Origin: Sphingomonas sp. PAMC 26605 | Lineage (GTDB): Bacteria; Pseudomonadota; Alphaproteobacteria; Sphingomonadales; Sphingomonadaceae | Length of the DNA stretch: 53,229 bases | Direction: 5' to 3' | NCBI RefSeq assembly: GCF_000241485.1 | Contig: NZ_JH584245.1 | Coordinates: 18,886 to 72,114, forward strand | Shown: in pieces, positions 20,629 to 30,107 of the stretch | How the letters are laid out: every line of letters begins with the position of its first letter | Numbering within the stretch: position 1 is the stretch's first letter | Translations under genes and position numbers: made by a program | Notes under the pieces: model-generated | Told to the model about the DNA's origin: nothing | Database searches by the model: none | The model's input: only the letters and a program-made list of their open reading frames with translations

Positions 20629-21320
20629 TTTCGCCGCTCGCCAGCGTCACGCTGTTCCATGTCGGCCCGGTGCTGGTCTCGCAGGCGGTCGTCACCACAT
20701 GGGTGATCATGGCGGTGCTGACCGGCGGCGCGATCCTCGTCTCGCGCACGCTGAAAGCGGCACCGTCGAAGACGCAGGCCCTGTTCGAGCTGATCGTCGA
20801 CACCGTCGATAGCGAGATTCGCAACACGATGCAGGTAGAGCCGGATCCGTATCGGGCGTTCATCGGCACGCTGTTCGCCTTCATCTTCGTTGCGAACTGG
20901 TCGACGCTGGTTCCCGGTGTCGCGCCCCCGACCGCGCGTCTCGAGACCGATGCCGCGCTCGCCATGCTAGTCTTCGTGGCGGTGATCTGGTTCGGCATCC
21001 GCGCGGGCGGACCTGGCGGCTATCTGTCGACCTTTGCCTCGCCTTCGCCGTTGATGATTCCGCTCAACCTGATCGAAAGCGTCACGCGCGCCTTTTCGAT
21101 GTTCGTGCGCCTGTTTGGTAATGTGATGAGCGGCGTGTTCGTGATCGGCATCGTGCTGTCGCTGGCCGGGCTGCTCGTGCCGATCCCGCTGATGGCGCTC
21201 GATCTGCTGACCGGCGTGGTTCAGGCGTACATCTTCGCGGTGCTGGCGATGGTGTTCATCAGCAGCGGCCTGCCGGCCAAGCTCATTCCCAAGTCTCCCC
21301 CAGAAAGGACGGCACCATGA
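20625..21320 (+). CDS. atpB: N-ATPase subunit a
   Basis: This 231-residue integral membrane protein has five to six helices. The essential arginine of the ion path is Arg162 in SMFVRLFGNVMSG. The C-terminal helix contains LTGVVQAYIFAVLAMVFISSGL, with the conserved Gln-Ala-Tyr motif. Subunit a forms the two half channels against the c-ring. The start overlaps atpR and the stop overlaps atpE. Confidence 0.93.
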   Translation: MISPLASVTLFHVGPVLVSQAVVTTWVIMAVLTGGAILVSRTLKAAPSKTQALFELIVDTVDSEIRNTMQVEPDPYRAFIGTLFAFIFVANWSTLVPGVAPPTARLETDAALAMLVFVAVIWFGIRAGGPGGYLSTFASPSPLMIPLNLIESVTRAFSMFVRLFGNVMSGVFVIGIVLSLAGLLVPIPLMALDLLTGVVQAYIFAVLAMVFISSGLPAKLIPKSPPERTAP

Positions 21321-21562
21321 ACTGGTTGGCCCTGTACAGTATATTTTCGGCGGCGATGGCGGTGTCGTTCGGCGCGATCGGCCCCGCGCTCGCCGAGGGG
21401 CGCGCGGTCGCCGCAGCGATGGATGCGATCGCGCGCCAGCCCGAATCAGCCAGCACCATCTCGCGGACCTTGTTCGTTGGGCTGGCAATGATCGAAACGA
21501 TGGCGATCTATTGCCTGGTCATCGCGCTGTTGCTGCTGTTCGCCAACCCGTTGCTGAAGTGA
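21317..21562 (+). CDS. atpE: N-ATPase subunit c
   Basis: This 81-residue hairpin protein forms the rotor ring. The polar loop is ARQPES (39-44). The ion-binding carboxylate is Glu60, followed by Thr61 and Tyr65 (GLAMIETMAIY). On the first helix the position that is Gln32 in the Na+ ATPase of Propionigenium is Glu27 here (GPALAEGRA), so the site has two carboxylates. Such a site could bind H+ or Na+, and sequence alone does not settle it. The start overlaps atpB. Confidence 0.93.
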   Translation: MNWLALYSIFSAAMAVSFGAIGPALAEGRAVAAAMDAIARQPESASTISRTLFVGLAMIETMAIYCLVIALLLLFANPLLK

Positions 21563-21566
21563 TGCC

Positions 21567-22298
21567 ATGACGATCGACTGGTGGACACTGGGTTTTCAGA
21601 CCGTCAACGTCGCGGTTCTGATTTGGCTGCTCGGGCATTTCTTCTGGAAGCCGGTGGCGGCGATGATCGCAGCGCGCCGCGACGCGACGCAGAAGTCGAC
21701 CGACGATGCCAAAACGGCGAGCGACACGGCAGCGGCCGCGTTGGCCGACGTCGCGAAGACGCGTGCGGGCTTCGCCAAGGAGCGCGAGACGATCCTGGGT
21801 GACGCGCACAAGGCTGCCGATGCCGCGCGCGCGGTGGTGCTGGCGAAGGCCAAGAGCGATGCGGACGCGCTGCAGACCGCCGCGAAGGCCGACATCGCAA
21901 AGGACACCAAGGCGCAGGAGGGCGCTTGGGCCAAGCGGTCGGCCGACCTTGCGGTAGATATTGCCGGGCGGCTGGCGGGGCGGCTCGATGGCGACGCGGC
22001 GCAGGCTTGCTTTCGGCAATGGCTGATCGAAGAGATCGGCAAGCTTCCCGCCCCGGCCCGGAAGGCCGCCGCGGCCAAGGAAATGAAGCTTAAGCTTGCG
22101 AGCGCGGTACCGCTTGATGCGGCGACCCAGCCCAGCTTTGCGAAGGCGATCGGTGAAGCACTGGGAGGCGATCCCCAGATCGCGTTCACCACTGATTCCA
22201 CGCTGATCACTGGCTTCGAACTGAGCGGCGAGCATCTGATCGTGCGCAGCAGCTGGCGGGCAGATCTGGCGACGATCCGGGCCGATCTGGCGAAATGA
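21567..22298 (+). CDS. atpF: N-ATPase subunit b (stator)
   Basis: This 243-residue protein has one N-terminal membrane helix ([18 protein letters not shown]) and a long charged, Ala/Lys-rich coiled coil to about residue 150. A C-terminal globular region follows. It is longer than usual F-type b subunits (about 160 aa). In operons without a delta gene the extra C-terminal part is thought to take delta's place. It begins four bases after the atpE stop and overlaps atpA. Confidence 0.88.
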   Translation: MTIDWWTLGFQTVNVAVLIWLLGHFFWKPVAAMIAARRDATQKSTDDAKTASDTAAAALADVAKTRAGFAKERETILGDAHKAADAARAVVLAKAKSDADALQTAAKADIAKDTKAQEGAWAKRSADLAVDIAGRLAGRLDGDAAQACFRQWLIEEIGKLPAPARKAAAAKEMKLKLASAVPLDAATQPSFAKAIGEALGGDPQIAFTTDSTLITGFELSGEHLIVRSSWRADLATIRADLAK

Positions 22299-23833
22299 CC
22301 GCTCCCGAAACTTGGCTGAAGGACGCGCAGGCTCGACTCGGCGGCACCACCCTCGGCGCTCAGGCCGAACAAATCGGGCGGGTCGAGGAGGTCGGTGACG
22401 GCATCGCTTTGGTTTCGGGGCTGCCGGATGTCCGGCTCGACGAATTGCTCCGCTTCGAGAAAGGCCAGTTCGGCTTTGCGCAAATGCTCGATGAGGATCG
22501 CATCGGCTGCGTGCTGCTCGACGACGTCGAGGGGGTCGAGGCGGGCGACAGCGTGCGCGGCACCGGTGAGGTCGTGCGCGTGCCCGTAGGGGCGGGGCTG
22601 CTCGGCCGCGTAGTCGATCCGCTCGGCCGCCCGCTCGACGGGAAGGGGCCGATCGCCAGCGAGGAGCGGCATCCGATCGAACGGCCCGCGCCGGCGATCA
22701 TCGACCGCGATCTGGTGGTTGATCCAGTGCAGACCGGGCTGGTGGTGATCGACGCCTTGTTCGCGCTCGGCCGCGGTCAGCGCGAGCTCATCATCGGTGA
22801 CCGCGCGATCGGCAAGACGACGATCGCGATCGACACGATCATCAACCAGAAGGATAGCGATATCGTCTGCGTCTATGTCGCGGTCGGCCAGAAGAGCTCA
22901 AGCGTGCGCCGTGCGATCGACGCGATGCAGGGCAGCGCCGCGCCCGAACGCTGCATCGTCGTCGTCGCAAGTGCGGCGAGTTCGCCTGGACTGCAATGGA
23001 TCGCGCCCTTCTCCGCCATGACCATGGCCGAATATTTCCGCGATTCGGGCGGACACGCGCTGATCGTGATCGACGATTTGACCAAGCATGCCGCCACCCA
23101 CCGCGAAATCGCGTTGCTGACGCGCCAGTCGCCGGGGCGCGAGGCCTATCCCGGCGATGTGTTCTACGTCCATGCGCGGCTACTCGAACGCGCATCGAAG
23201 TTGTCGAAGGACAAAGGCGGCGGATCGCTCACCGCGCTGCCGATCGCCGAGACCGATGCGGGCAACCTCAGCGCCTATATTCCGACCAACCTCATTTCGA
23301 TCACCGACGGCCAGATCGTGCTCGATGCGAAGCTGTTCTACCAAGGGCAGAAGCCGGCAGTAGACGTTGGCACCAGCGTAAGCCGCGTCGGCGGCAAGAC
23401 GCAGGCACATGCCTTGCGCGAAGCGGCGCAAACGCTGCGTCTCGATTATGCGCAGTTCCTCGAACTCGAGAGCTTCACGCGCTTCGGCGGCATGCCCGAT
23501 ACCCGCGTGCGCCAGCAACTGACACGCGGTACGCGGATTCGCGCGATCCTCGACCAGATCCAGCACACGCCGCTCAGGCTTGCGGACGAGGTCGCGCTGG
23601 TGCTCGCGGTGCAAGGCGGGCTCCTCGACGCACTTCCGCTGCCCGCGATCCCGGAGTTCCGCAAAGGCCTGGCCGAGATGATCGATCGCGACGCGGCCGA
23701 TGCCGTCGCTATGATGCAGAAAGATGGCACGCTCGACGATAATGCGAAAAAGGCGCTGCTTGGCGCGCTGAAGGCGTATGCGGCGAGCGCCGCCCCCCCG
23801 CCCAAACCCACCCTCGCCGACAAAGCACCATGA
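22295..23833 (+). CDS. atpA: N-ATPase subunit alpha
   Basis: This 512-residue regulatory subunit is intact. The P-loop region reads GDRAIGKTT (Walker A, 168-176), where most alpha subunits have GDRQTGKT, so Gln-Thr is replaced by Ala-Ile. The [25 protein letters not shown] and [20 protein letters not shown] blocks follow as expected. It alternates with beta in the catalytic ring. The start overlaps atpF and the stop overlaps atpG. Confidence 0.93.
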   Translation: MTAPETWLKDAQARLGGTTLGAQAEQIGRVEEVGDGIALVSGLPDVRLDELLRFEKGQFGFAQMLDEDRIGCVLLDDVEGVEAGDSVRGTGEVVRVPVGAGLLGRVVDPLGRPLDGKGPIASEERHPIERPAPAIIDRDLVVDPVQTGLVVIDALFALGRGQRELIIGDRAIGKTTIAIDTIINQKDSDIVCVYVAVGQKSSSVRRAIDAMQGSAAPERCIVVVASAASSPGLQWIAPFSAMTMAEYFRDSGGHALIVIDDLTKHAATHREIALLTRQSPGREAYPGDVFYVHARLLERASKLSKDKGGGSLTALPIAETDAGNLSAYIPTNLISITDGQIVLDAKLFYQGQKPAVDVGTSVSRVGGKTQAHALREAAQTLRLDYAQFLELESFTRFGGMPDTRVRQQLTRGTRIRAILDQIQHTPLRLADEVALVLAVQGGLLDALPLPAIPEFRKGLAEMIDRDAADAVAMMQKDGTLDDNAKKALLGALKAYAASAAPPPKPTLADKAP

Positions 23834-24675
23834 CGCTTCGGCTTGCCGATATCGACACACGGATCGAGGGGGTCGAACAGCTCGGCGCCGTGGTCAACGC
23901 GATGCGTGGCATCGCCGCGGCGCGCGCGCAGCAGGCGCGCGCGCAGGTCAAGGCCGTCGACAGCTATGCCGCGACCATCGCCGCCGCGATCGGCCGCGCG
24001 CTCTCGCTAATGCCGGCGACTCCGCAAGAACGGCTAGCGGCGGACACGCATCCGGCGCTGGTCGTGTTCGCCGCAGAGCAAGGCTTTGCGGGCGCGTTCA
24101 GCGAACACGTCTTCGCATCCCTCGGCGACGACCTGGCAGGGTCACCGCTATTCCTCGTCGGCACGCGCGGTGCCACCGTCCTCGCCGAGCGCGGGATCCA
24201 CCCGGCATGGCGCGGCGCGATGCCGTCGCACTCTGCGGGCATCCCCAAGCTGGCCGATCAGGTCGCGGAGGCGCTCTACAGCGGGGTGGCAAAAGGGGAG
24301 ATCGTCGCGCTGGACGTCGTCTTCAGTCAACGCGATCCGGGCCATGACCCCAGGATCGAGCGGAACAGGCTGCTCCCGCTCGATCTGAGCCGATTTCCCG
24401 CGTCCGTGCCCGGTCCCCCGCTGCACAACCTCGCGCCGACGGAGCTGCTGGCCGGGCTGACTGCAGACTATCTCCACGCGCAGTTGTGCCACGCAGCGCT
24501 TCACGCCTTTGCCGCCGAGAACGAAGCGCGAATGGAGGCGATGGCGGCGGCGCGCGATCAATCCACGCGCCAGCTGGCCGATCTTCAGGCCCAGGCGCGG
24601 CTCGTGCGACAGGAAGAGATCACCGCCGAGGTCATCGAACTCGCCGCCGGGGCGGCGGCAAGCCACGCGAGCTAG
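23830..24675 (+). CDS. atpG: N-ATPase subunit gamma
   Basis: This 281-residue central shaft protein has an N-terminal helix ([31 protein letters not shown]) and a C-terminal helix ([31 protein letters not shown]) with the gamma signature. The protein differs from F-type gamma in its middle domain. It closes the N-ATPase operon; the last codons overlap a FixJ-like motif at 24676. Confidence 0.9.
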   Translation: MTLRLADIDTRIEGVEQLGAVVNAMRGIAAARAQQARAQVKAVDSYAATIAAAIGRALSLMPATPQERLAADTHPALVVFAAEQGFAGAFSEHVFASLGDDLAGSPLFLVGTRGATVLAERGIHPAWRGAMPSHSAGIPKLADQVAEALYSGVAKGEIVALDVVFSQRDPGHDPRIERNRLLPLDLSRFPASVPGPPLHNLAPTELLAGLTADYLHAQLCHAALHAFAAENEARMEAMAAARDQSTRQLADLQAQARLVRQEEITAEVIELAAGAAASHAS

Positions 24676-24686
24676 GTAGTTTCCGA
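24676..24686 (+). promoter_or_regulatory. FixJ-like motif downstream of atpG
   Basis: GTAGTTTCCGA is directly after the atpG stop and about 107 bases before the small ORF at 24793. It is a variant of the motif found upstream of phosphoketolase/atpD and acetate kinase/alternative oxidase. Assignment to FixJ is inferred. Confidence 0.35.
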
Positions 24687-24792
24687 CCCGCGAGCCGGTC
24701 TGGCGACCAAGCTATGACACATCCTATCGCTGGTCCAGCATTGCGACGGGAGCGGTCGAGACTCGTGTCAATCTGCTAACAGGATACTTCCC

Positions 24793-24984
24793 ATGATCGC
24801 CAGGGCAATCGACATTCTGTATACGCAAATTCGCCTCGACCAGACGCTTTCGCTGGCGGAAGATGCGACTGAGGGGTGCGCCAAAGCATCACACCTCGGG
24901 CTGGCCAATCTGTACAGGGCCGAGCTCGTCAGGCTGAATGCTGCGATGCCTCATATCGCGCCGAAGCCTACGCTTCTGACCTGA
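24793..24984 (+). CDS. Hypothetical small protein, 63 aa
   Basis: A short protein starting MIARAIDILYTQIRLDQ, soluble and mostly helical, with one Cys (EGCAKAS) and a proline-containing tail. AGGA sits about nine bases before the ATG. No family is recognised. A FixJ-like motif about 107 bases upstream suggests it is expressed with the low-oxygen genes. It lies alone between the ATPase operon and fixL, so transcription from its own promoter is likely. Confidence 0.5.
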   Translation: MIARAIDILYTQIRLDQTLSLAEDATEGCAKASHLGLANLYRAELVRLNAAMPHIAPKPTLLT

Positions 24985-25361
24985 TCTTCTGCTGACGAGT
25001 TGATGATCGACGACCGTCGCGCACCGGATTTAGCGTATGCGCGAATGATCACCGAATCCACGTGATGAGGCCGGCACGTCGCGTGATCGCGAGGATTCGT
25101 CAGCCCGGCCTGGTCGATCGGCCCAGCTTCGACCTTGGCGGATCGGCGCGTGACATCGCCCCGGGCCATTGACTCGAACTAGGCATCAGCGGGGGGAACG
25201 GCTGAATTGCCCCTGAGGGAGGTCGTACGCTGGTACAGCTGACCCATGGAATTCGGGATCGTGCACCTCGCGGATTTGATCGGTGGACGAAATCATGACG
25301 TTCGGAGGTGAACCTGTGATAGGATCGCGGCAGACGATCGGGGCCAGTCTGCTGGCCGATC
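24985..25361. other. Intergenic region upstream of fixL
   Basis: No gene with good support was found. A strong ribosome-binding sequence GGAGGTGA at 25304-25311 precedes a GTG at 25316 that opens a 45-codon frame ending at 25453, overlapping the fixL start. It may be a short leader peptide or chance. The fixL promoter should lie here; no FixJ-like or FNR-like box was seen. Confidence 0.3.
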
Positions 25362-26954
25362 ATGTCCGGCGCCGGCCCGAACTTCATCGGGACATGCCGC
25401 TATCCGCTTCGCGTATCGATTTTTGGCATGACGCCCGCGCAACCCGCCGGTGATGACGCGCGCTTGCTTGGCGAAGAGTTGGCGCTGCTGATCGACGGGG
25501 CGACCAATTACGCGATCTATATGCTCGATCCGCGCGGGTATGTGACGATCTGGAATCGCGGCGCCGAACGGATCAAGGGCTGGACGCAGGTCGAAGTCCT
25601 CGGTCAGCACGCCGCACTCTTCTACATCCCGGAAGATGTTCTGGCCGGCAAGCCGCATGCCGATCTCGCGCGCGCTAGCGTTAAGGGTCGCTTGGAGGAG
25701 GAAAGCTGGCGGCTGCGCAAGGACGGGTCGGAGTTCCTCGCCAGCGTGACGATCACCGCGCTGTACGACGATGCGGGCGCGCTGCGCGGTTTCGGCAAGG
25801 TCGTGCGCGACATTACCGACCAGAAGGCGGCCGAAACTGCGCTGATGCGGCGCGAACAGCATCTGCACTCGATCCTGGAGACGGTGCCCGACGCGATGAT
25901 CGTGATCGACGAGCGAGGCCGGATCGCGTCGTTCAGCGCGGCGGCAGAACGGATTTTCGGTTATGCCGAGAACGACGTGCTTGGCTGCAACGTCGACTTA
26001 CTGATGCCGGCGCCCGATCGGCAGCGGCATGACGGCTACCTTGCCGCCTATTTGGCCGGGGGCGCGCGCACGGTTATCGGGGCGGTTCGTGCTGTCACCG
26101 GCGTGCGCCAGAACGGCGACACCTTTTCAGCCGAGCTGGCGGTCGGCGAGACGCTCAGCGGGGGGCAGCGGATTTTCACCGGCTTCGTTCGCGACCTCAC
26201 CGGACGGGAGCGGACCGAGCGCCGTCTGCGCGAGCTTCAGTCTGAACTTATCCACGTCTCGCGGTTGAGTGCGATGGGAACGATGGCCTCGACCCTGGCG
26301 CATGAGCTCAATCAGCCGTTGACCGCGATCGCCAACTATCTCGAGACGACGCGCGATTTGCTGGTCGATCCGTCGGCGGAAACGGTGGCGCTGGTGCGCG
26401 AAGCGTTGGACGATGCTGCCGGCCAGTCGCTCCGCGCGGGACAGATTGTCCGCCGCTTGCGCGAGTTCGTCGCGCGCGGCGATGTGGAACAACGCGCCGA
26501 ACCGCTCAACGCGCTGGTGCGCGAAGCGGCGAACCTCGGCCTGATCGGTGCCGCGCAAGCGGGCGTCGAAACGGTGATGCATTTCGCACCCGATGCCGAG
26601 CTGGTTCATGCCGATCGCATCCAGATCCAGCAAGTGCTCGTCAATTTGATCCGAAACGCCCTCCAGGCGATAGCCGCGTCGCCACGCCGGGTGCTCACGA
26701 TCACGACGACGGTCGAGTCGGAACATTGCATGCAGGTCTCGATTGCCGATAGCGGAGAGGGAATTGCCCCCGAAATGGCGGATCGCCTGTTCCAGGCGTT
26801 CGCCTCGACCAAACCCGACGGCATGGGCGTCGGGCTGTCGATTTGTCGCACGATCGTCGAGGCGCATCATGGCCGCATCTGGGCGGACTCGCCCCCCGGC
26901 GGCGGGGCCGCGTTCCACTTCACCTTGCTGCGGGAGCACCGCAATGTCGGATAA
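25362..26954 (+). CDS. fixL: FixL-like heme-PAS oxygen-sensor histidine kinase
   Basis: This 530-residue cytosolic kinase has an N-terminal PAS domain (about 40-155), a second PAS (about 165-290) and a C-terminal kinase core. The second PAS has the FixL heme pocket: His223 in RQRHDGY matches the axial His200 of Bradyrhizobium FixL, and Arg243 (IGAVRAVTG) matches its Arg220. The phosphorylated His is about 314 (LAHELNQPL); the ATP lid reads MGVGLSICRTIVEAHHG. No membrane helices. O2 on the heme should switch the kinase off. An ATG at 25428 is the alternative start; neither has a good ribosome-binding site. It overlaps fixJ by 11 bases. Confidence 0.9.
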   Translation: MSGAGPNFIGTCRYPLRVSIFGMTPAQPAGDDARLLGEELALLIDGATNYAIYMLDPRGYVTIWNRGAERIKGWTQVEVLGQHAALFYIPEDVLAGKPHADLARASVKGRLEEESWRLRKDGSEFLASVTITALYDDAGALRGFGKVVRDITDQKAAETALMRREQHLHSILETVPDAMIVIDERGRIASFSAAAERIFGYAENDVLGCNVDLLMPAPDRQRHDGYLAAYLAGGARTVIGAVRAVTGVRQNGDTFSAELAVGETLSGGQRIFTGFVRDLTGRERTERRLRELQSELIHVSRLSAMGTMASTLAHELNQPLTAIANYLETTRDLLVDPSAETVALVREALDDAAGQSLRAGQIVRRLREFVARGDVEQRAEPLNALVREAANLGLIGAAQAGVETVMHFAPDAELVHADRIQIQQVLVNLIRNALQAIAASPRRVLTITTTVESEHCMQVSIADSGEGIAPEMADRLFQAFASTKPDGMGVGLSICRTIVEAHHGRIWADSPPGGGAAFHFTLLREHRNVG

Positions 26955-27570
26955 ACGCACCGTCCATCTGGTCGATGACGACGACGCGATTCGTCGCTCG
27001 GCCGGCTTCCTGTTGCGCTCGGCCGGGTTCGACGTCGTCAGCTACGGGTCGGGCACCGAGTTTCTTGGCGGTGTCGGCCAGGCGTCTCCCGGCTGCATCC
27101 TGCTCGACATCCGTATGCCGGGCATCGACGGGCTCGAGGTCCAGCGCACGCTCGGCGAACGCGGCATCGGCTTTCCCGTTATCGTGCTGACTGGGCACGG
27201 CGACATCACGCTGTCGGTCCGGGCGATCAAGGCGGGTGCCGTCGACTTTCTAGAAAAGCCCTTTGAGAAAGCGACGTTGCTGCTCGCGATCGAGGAAGCG
27301 TTCGGCCGGTTGTTCGAGACGCAGACGCAGCAGCTCGACGCGAGCGATGCCACGATCCGCCTCGCTGCACTCACTCCGCGCGAGCGCGACGTGCTCGAAG
27401 GGCTGGTCGCCGGCCAGCCGAACAAGATCACCGCCTACAAGCTCGGCATCTCGACGCGTACGGTGGAGGCACACCGCGCCAATTTGACGAACAAGCTTGG
27501 CGTGCGCTCGATCTCGGATGTGCTGCGGCTGGCGTTCGCCGCCAATCTGGGTGCGCCGCCCGCCGGGTGA
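26944..27570 (+). CDS. fixJ: FixJ-like response regulator
   Basis: This 208-residue regulator has a receiver domain with the acidic pocket DDDD near residue 11, phosphoacceptor Asp55 (LLDIRMPGIDG), Thr in VLTGHGD and Lys105 (FLEKPF). A LuxR-type helix-turn-helix follows (LTPRERDVLEGLVAGQPNKITAYKLGISTRTVEAHRANL, at about 142-182). FixL would phosphorylate it when oxygen is low. Start at 26944 lies inside the fixL end. Probable targets are the FixJ-like motifs found in this island. Confidence 0.92.
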   Translation: MSDKRTVHLVDDDDAIRRSAGFLLRSAGFDVVSYGSGTEFLGGVGQASPGCILLDIRMPGIDGLEVQRTLGERGIGFPVIVLTGHGDITLSVRAIKAGAVDFLEKPFEKATLLLAIEEAFGRLFETQTQQLDASDATIRLAALTPRERDVLEGLVAGQPNKITAYKLGISTRTVEAHRANLTNKLGVRSISDVLRLAFAANLGAPPAG

Positions 27571-27672
27571 CGTCAAACGCCGGACACAGCTTCAGTTTCT
27601 ACGTACAGACTGCTGCCACGGATTCGTCGATGGTGCGTCGATGGATCATACCCGCACAATAAAATTCCCGCG

Positions 27673-28047
27673 GTGACGGGCATGCAGATCGCCTTGATCG
27701 ATGGCGTGCCGGCGGTCCGCCACGCGCGCCAGTTGATGCTGCGTGCCGAGGGGTTCGACGTGCGCACCTACGCCAGCGCCGTCCCCCTGCTCGCCGACCC
27801 GCTTGCGCTGGCCACTAGCTGTATGGTCGCGGAGGTGGCGATGCCGGAAATCGACGGCGTAGCGCTAGTGCAGGCGATGCGCGGTCAGGGGTGGCAGGGC
27901 GCCGCCATCCTGCTGGCGGGCGTCGTTTCCTCCGCGCTGGCGGCGCTCGCGATCGAACAGAAGTTCACCGTGATGGTCCCGACCGGATTGGCCGACCGTC
28001 TGTTGCTGGCGGGGATCCGCACGGCGATCGCCGTGCATTCACGCTAA
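27673..28047 (+). CDS. Degenerate stand-alone receiver-domain protein
   Basis: This 124-residue protein follows the receiver fold (IALIDGVPAVRHARQLMLRAEGFDVRTY, MPEIDGVALVQAM), but the phosphoacceptor Asp is Glu54 (AEVAMPEIDG), one of the acidic pocket residues is Gly, and the KP motif is absent (MVPTGLADR). It cannot be phosphorylated in the normal way. Glu may mimic the phosphorylated state. It could bind FixL or FixJ. It starts with GTG at 27673, or ATG at 27682, and ends in a 4-base overlap with the convergent acetate kinase gene. Confidence 0.7.
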   Translation: MTGMQIALIDGVPAVRHARQLMLRAEGFDVRTYASAVPLLADPLALATSCMVAEVAMPEIDGVALVQAMRGQGWQGAAILLAGVVSSALAALAIEQKFTVMVPTGLADRLLLAGIRTAIAVHSR

Positions 28048-29039
28048 CCCAAGAGCCGCCCGACATGCCGCGCGATCTGTGCGCCTTCCTGCGACGGCAG
28101 CGTCCGCACAACGATTGGCCCGGCAAATGCGAGATCGCCGCAGATTGCCGTGCGTACCGCCGCGTCGTGCTCGCCGATACCGCCGGTAAACACGATCAGA
28201 TCGGCACCGCCCAACACTGCGAGCATGGCTGCGATCTGTTTGGCGACCGAGCGGCAGAAGATGCGGATGGCGAGCGCTGCGTCCGCAATGTCGCTAGCAT
28301 GCAGTACGCGCAGGTCGGCCGAGACACCCGACACGCCAAGGAGGCCTGAGCGGCGGTAGATCAGATCCTCGACCGCGGTGGCGTCGAGCCCGCGTTCGCG
28401 CAGCAGATAGAGTAGCACTCCGGGGTCGATGTCCCCACTGCGCGTCCCCATCACCACCCCGCCCGACGGTGTCAGCCCCATGCTGGTATCGACCGAGTGC
28501 CCGGCGCGCACCGCTGTCACGCTCGCGCCATTGCCGAGATGCGCGATGACAAGCTGATCGGGCGGGGTATGGCCCAATTGCGCGAGGATAGATTCGCACG
28601 ACAGGCCATGAAAGCCGTAGCGCCGAACCCCCTCGGCATGCAGCGCCTTCGGGATCGGCAGCACCGCCGCGAGATCTGGCAGATCCTCGTGGAAGCCCGT
28701 GTCGAAGCACGCGACTTGCGGCACGTCCGGGTAATGCGCTTGCGCCGTCGCGATCATTGCCAACGCTGCCGGCGCGTGTAGCGGCGCGAACGCTGTCGCG
28801 CGCTTCAGTCGGCCGAGCACGCCGTCATCGATCACGACGGGCGCGAAAAGATCGATCCCACCGTGAACGATGCGATGACCGATCGCATCGGGGCGCACGT
28901 CGCCAATCTGGTCGAAAAAAGCGCCCCCTGCATCGGCGCGCTCGACCTCGCCGGTCGAGACTTCCGTCACCGTATTGCCGACCGCATAGACGCCGAACTT
29001 GACCGAGGACGATCCACCGTTGAGCGTTAGGACGCGCAT
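28044..29039 (-). CDS. ackA: Acetate kinase
   Basis: This 331-residue enzyme turns acetyl phosphate and ADP into acetate and ATP. Family motifs are intact: [10 protein letters not shown] at the N terminus, [45 protein letters not shown] with GTRSGDIDP, and [13 protein letters not shown]. It is about 70 residues shorter than usual (near 400). It completes the phosphoketolase route at 15-18 kb. The start at 29039 overlaps the end of a small upstream ORF. Confidence 0.9.
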   Translation of the reverse strand: MRVLTLNGGSSSVKFGVYAVGNTVTEVSTGEVERADAGGAFFDQIGDVRPDAIGHRIVHGGIDLFAPVVIDDGVLGRLKRATAFAPLHAPAALAMIATAQAHYPDVPQVACFDTGFHEDLPDLAAVLPIPKALHAEGVRRYGFHGLSCESILAQLGHTPPDQLVIAHLGNGASVTAVRAGHSVDTSMGLTPSGGVVMGTRSGDIDPGVLLYLLRERGLDATAVEDLIYRRSGLLGVSGVSADLRVLHASDIADAALAIRIFCRSVAKQIAAMLAVLGGADLIVFTGGIGEHDAAVRTAICGDLAFAGPIVVRTLPSQEGAQIARHVGRLLG

Positions 29040-29167
29040 GGCGTTCGCTGCCGGTCGCGCAACTCGGGCAAATCGCTGCCACCCTTGGCGATGGAGAACC
29101 TGTGGCGATCGAGCGCCCAGCGGTAGCGATCAAGATCGCGGAGCACGGCGACGACGGAAATGGTCAT
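29027..29167 (-). CDS. Small ORF in front of ackA, 46 aa
   Basis: The protein starts [19 protein letters not shown] and is rich in Arg and Asp. ACAGGAATCCC before the ATG supplies a good ribosome-binding site. It overlaps the ackA start by 13 bases, so it may be a small partner or a translational coupler for ackA. No family is recognised. A longer frame upstream crosses the palindrome at 29228 and is not accepted. Confidence 0.5.
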   Translation of the reverse strand: MTISVVAVLRDLDRYRWALDRHRFSIAKGGSDLPELRDRQRTPCAS

Positions 29168-29227
29168 TGGGATTCCTGTGGACGGGGCTCGGGCTCGCAA
29201 GGCTATGCGGGTCGCATCGCTCGCAGG

Positions 29228-29277
29228 GCAGCTTCGGGAACTACGCAGGTGCCGGCTTGCGTAGTTCCCGAAGCTGC
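29228..29277. promoter_or_regulatory. 20-bp perfect inverted repeat with FixJ-like cores, between ackA and the oxidase gene
   Basis: A perfect 20-base arm at 29228-29247 pairs with 29258-29277 around a 10-base spacer. Each arm carries GTAGTTCCCGA, at 29261-29271 on the plus strand and 29244-29234 on the minus. The two divergent starts (29335 for the oxidase, 29167 for the small ORF before ackA) are each about 60-70 bases away. This fits a shared activator operator, probably for FixJ, though a REP-like hairpin cannot be excluded. Confidence 0.55.
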
Positions 29278-29334
29278 GTCGGCTTCGCACTGCGCGCTAA
29301 AGCGGTGGCTACACGAGTTGGAAGCGAACATGCG

Positions 29335-30048
29335 ATGGTCAACACCCTCCTCAAACCCGATGCCCTCGCCCTGGCCGCCGAACGCGCCGCGCGACCAGTC
29401 GTCCATCATGTGCCGCACGGCTTCGCCGATCAGTTCGCGCTCGGCTTCACGAAACTGTTGCGCTTCTGCGCCGACATTTTCTTCGCCAAGCGATACGGTC
29501 ACCGCGCGATAGTGTTGGAGACGGTAGCGGCGGTGCCCGGCATGGTCGGCGCGATGTTCACTCATCTCAAATGCTTGCGATGGATGCGCGACGACCAGGG
29601 GTGGATCCGCACGCTGATGGAAGAGGCCGAGAACGAGCGAATGCATCTGATGACCTTCGTCGAGATCGCCAAACCGACCTGGTTCGAGCGCACCGTCATC
29701 CTGCTGGTGCAAGGCGTGTTCCTGATCGCCTTTTCGCTGCTCTACTTGCTCTCGGCCAAGACCGCGCACCGGGTGGTGGGCTATTTCGAGGAAGAGGCGG
29801 TGACAAGCTACACGCTGTACCTGCAAGAGATCGACGAGGGCCGCTCGCCCAACGTGCCGGCCCCGGCGATCGCGCGGCATTATTGGAAGATGGCCGACGA
29901 TGCGACGCTGCGCGACGTGGTGCTGGTGGTGCGCGACGATGAAGCGCATCACCGCGACGTCAATCACGACTTCGCCAGCACGATCGGCGGCCTGCTGCGC
30001 GACCGCGCCAGCGCGCCCTACCCGCCACACGCGACGGAGCTCGCCTGA
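29335..30048 (+). CDS. aox: Alternative oxidase (AOX) family
   Basis: This 237-residue di-iron protein has all four family boxes: [30 protein letters not shown] and [11 protein letters not shown], which hold the conserved Glu and His ligands of the iron pair. AOX transfers electrons from ubiquinol to oxygen without pumping protons. Two hydrophobic helices lie near the iron ligands, as in plant and bacterial AOX. GGAAGCGAA precedes the ATG at 29335. The gene faces a FixJ-like operator. In a low-oxygen island it could relieve the quinone pool or nitric oxide stress. Confidence 0.92.
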   Translation: MVNTLLKPDALALAAERAARPVVHHVPHGFADQFALGFTKLLRFCADIFFAKRYGHRAIVLETVAAVPGMVGAMFTHLKCLRWMRDDQGWIRTLMEEAENERMHLMTFVEIAKPTWFERTVILLVQGVFLIAFSLLYLLSAKTAHRVVGYFEEEAVTSYTLYLQEIDEGRSPNVPAPAIARHYWKMADDATLRDVVLVVRDDEAHHRDVNHDFASTIGGLLRDRASAPYPPHATELA

Positions 30049-30107
30049 CCCGGCTGGATAGACGGGCGCAGGCGCTCGCCGTTTGCCTGTCGGCGATCGC
30101 CGGCTAT

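Noticed and set aside
25316..25453. 45-codon leader frame before fixL with a strong ribosome-binding site
   Set aside because: The translated sequence resembles no protein and overlaps fixL; kept only as a note in the gap entry.
29228..29277. Transposon end or REP element
   Set aside because: It is a single copy with regular placement between divergent promoters and no transposase nearby; a REP origin is not fully excluded.
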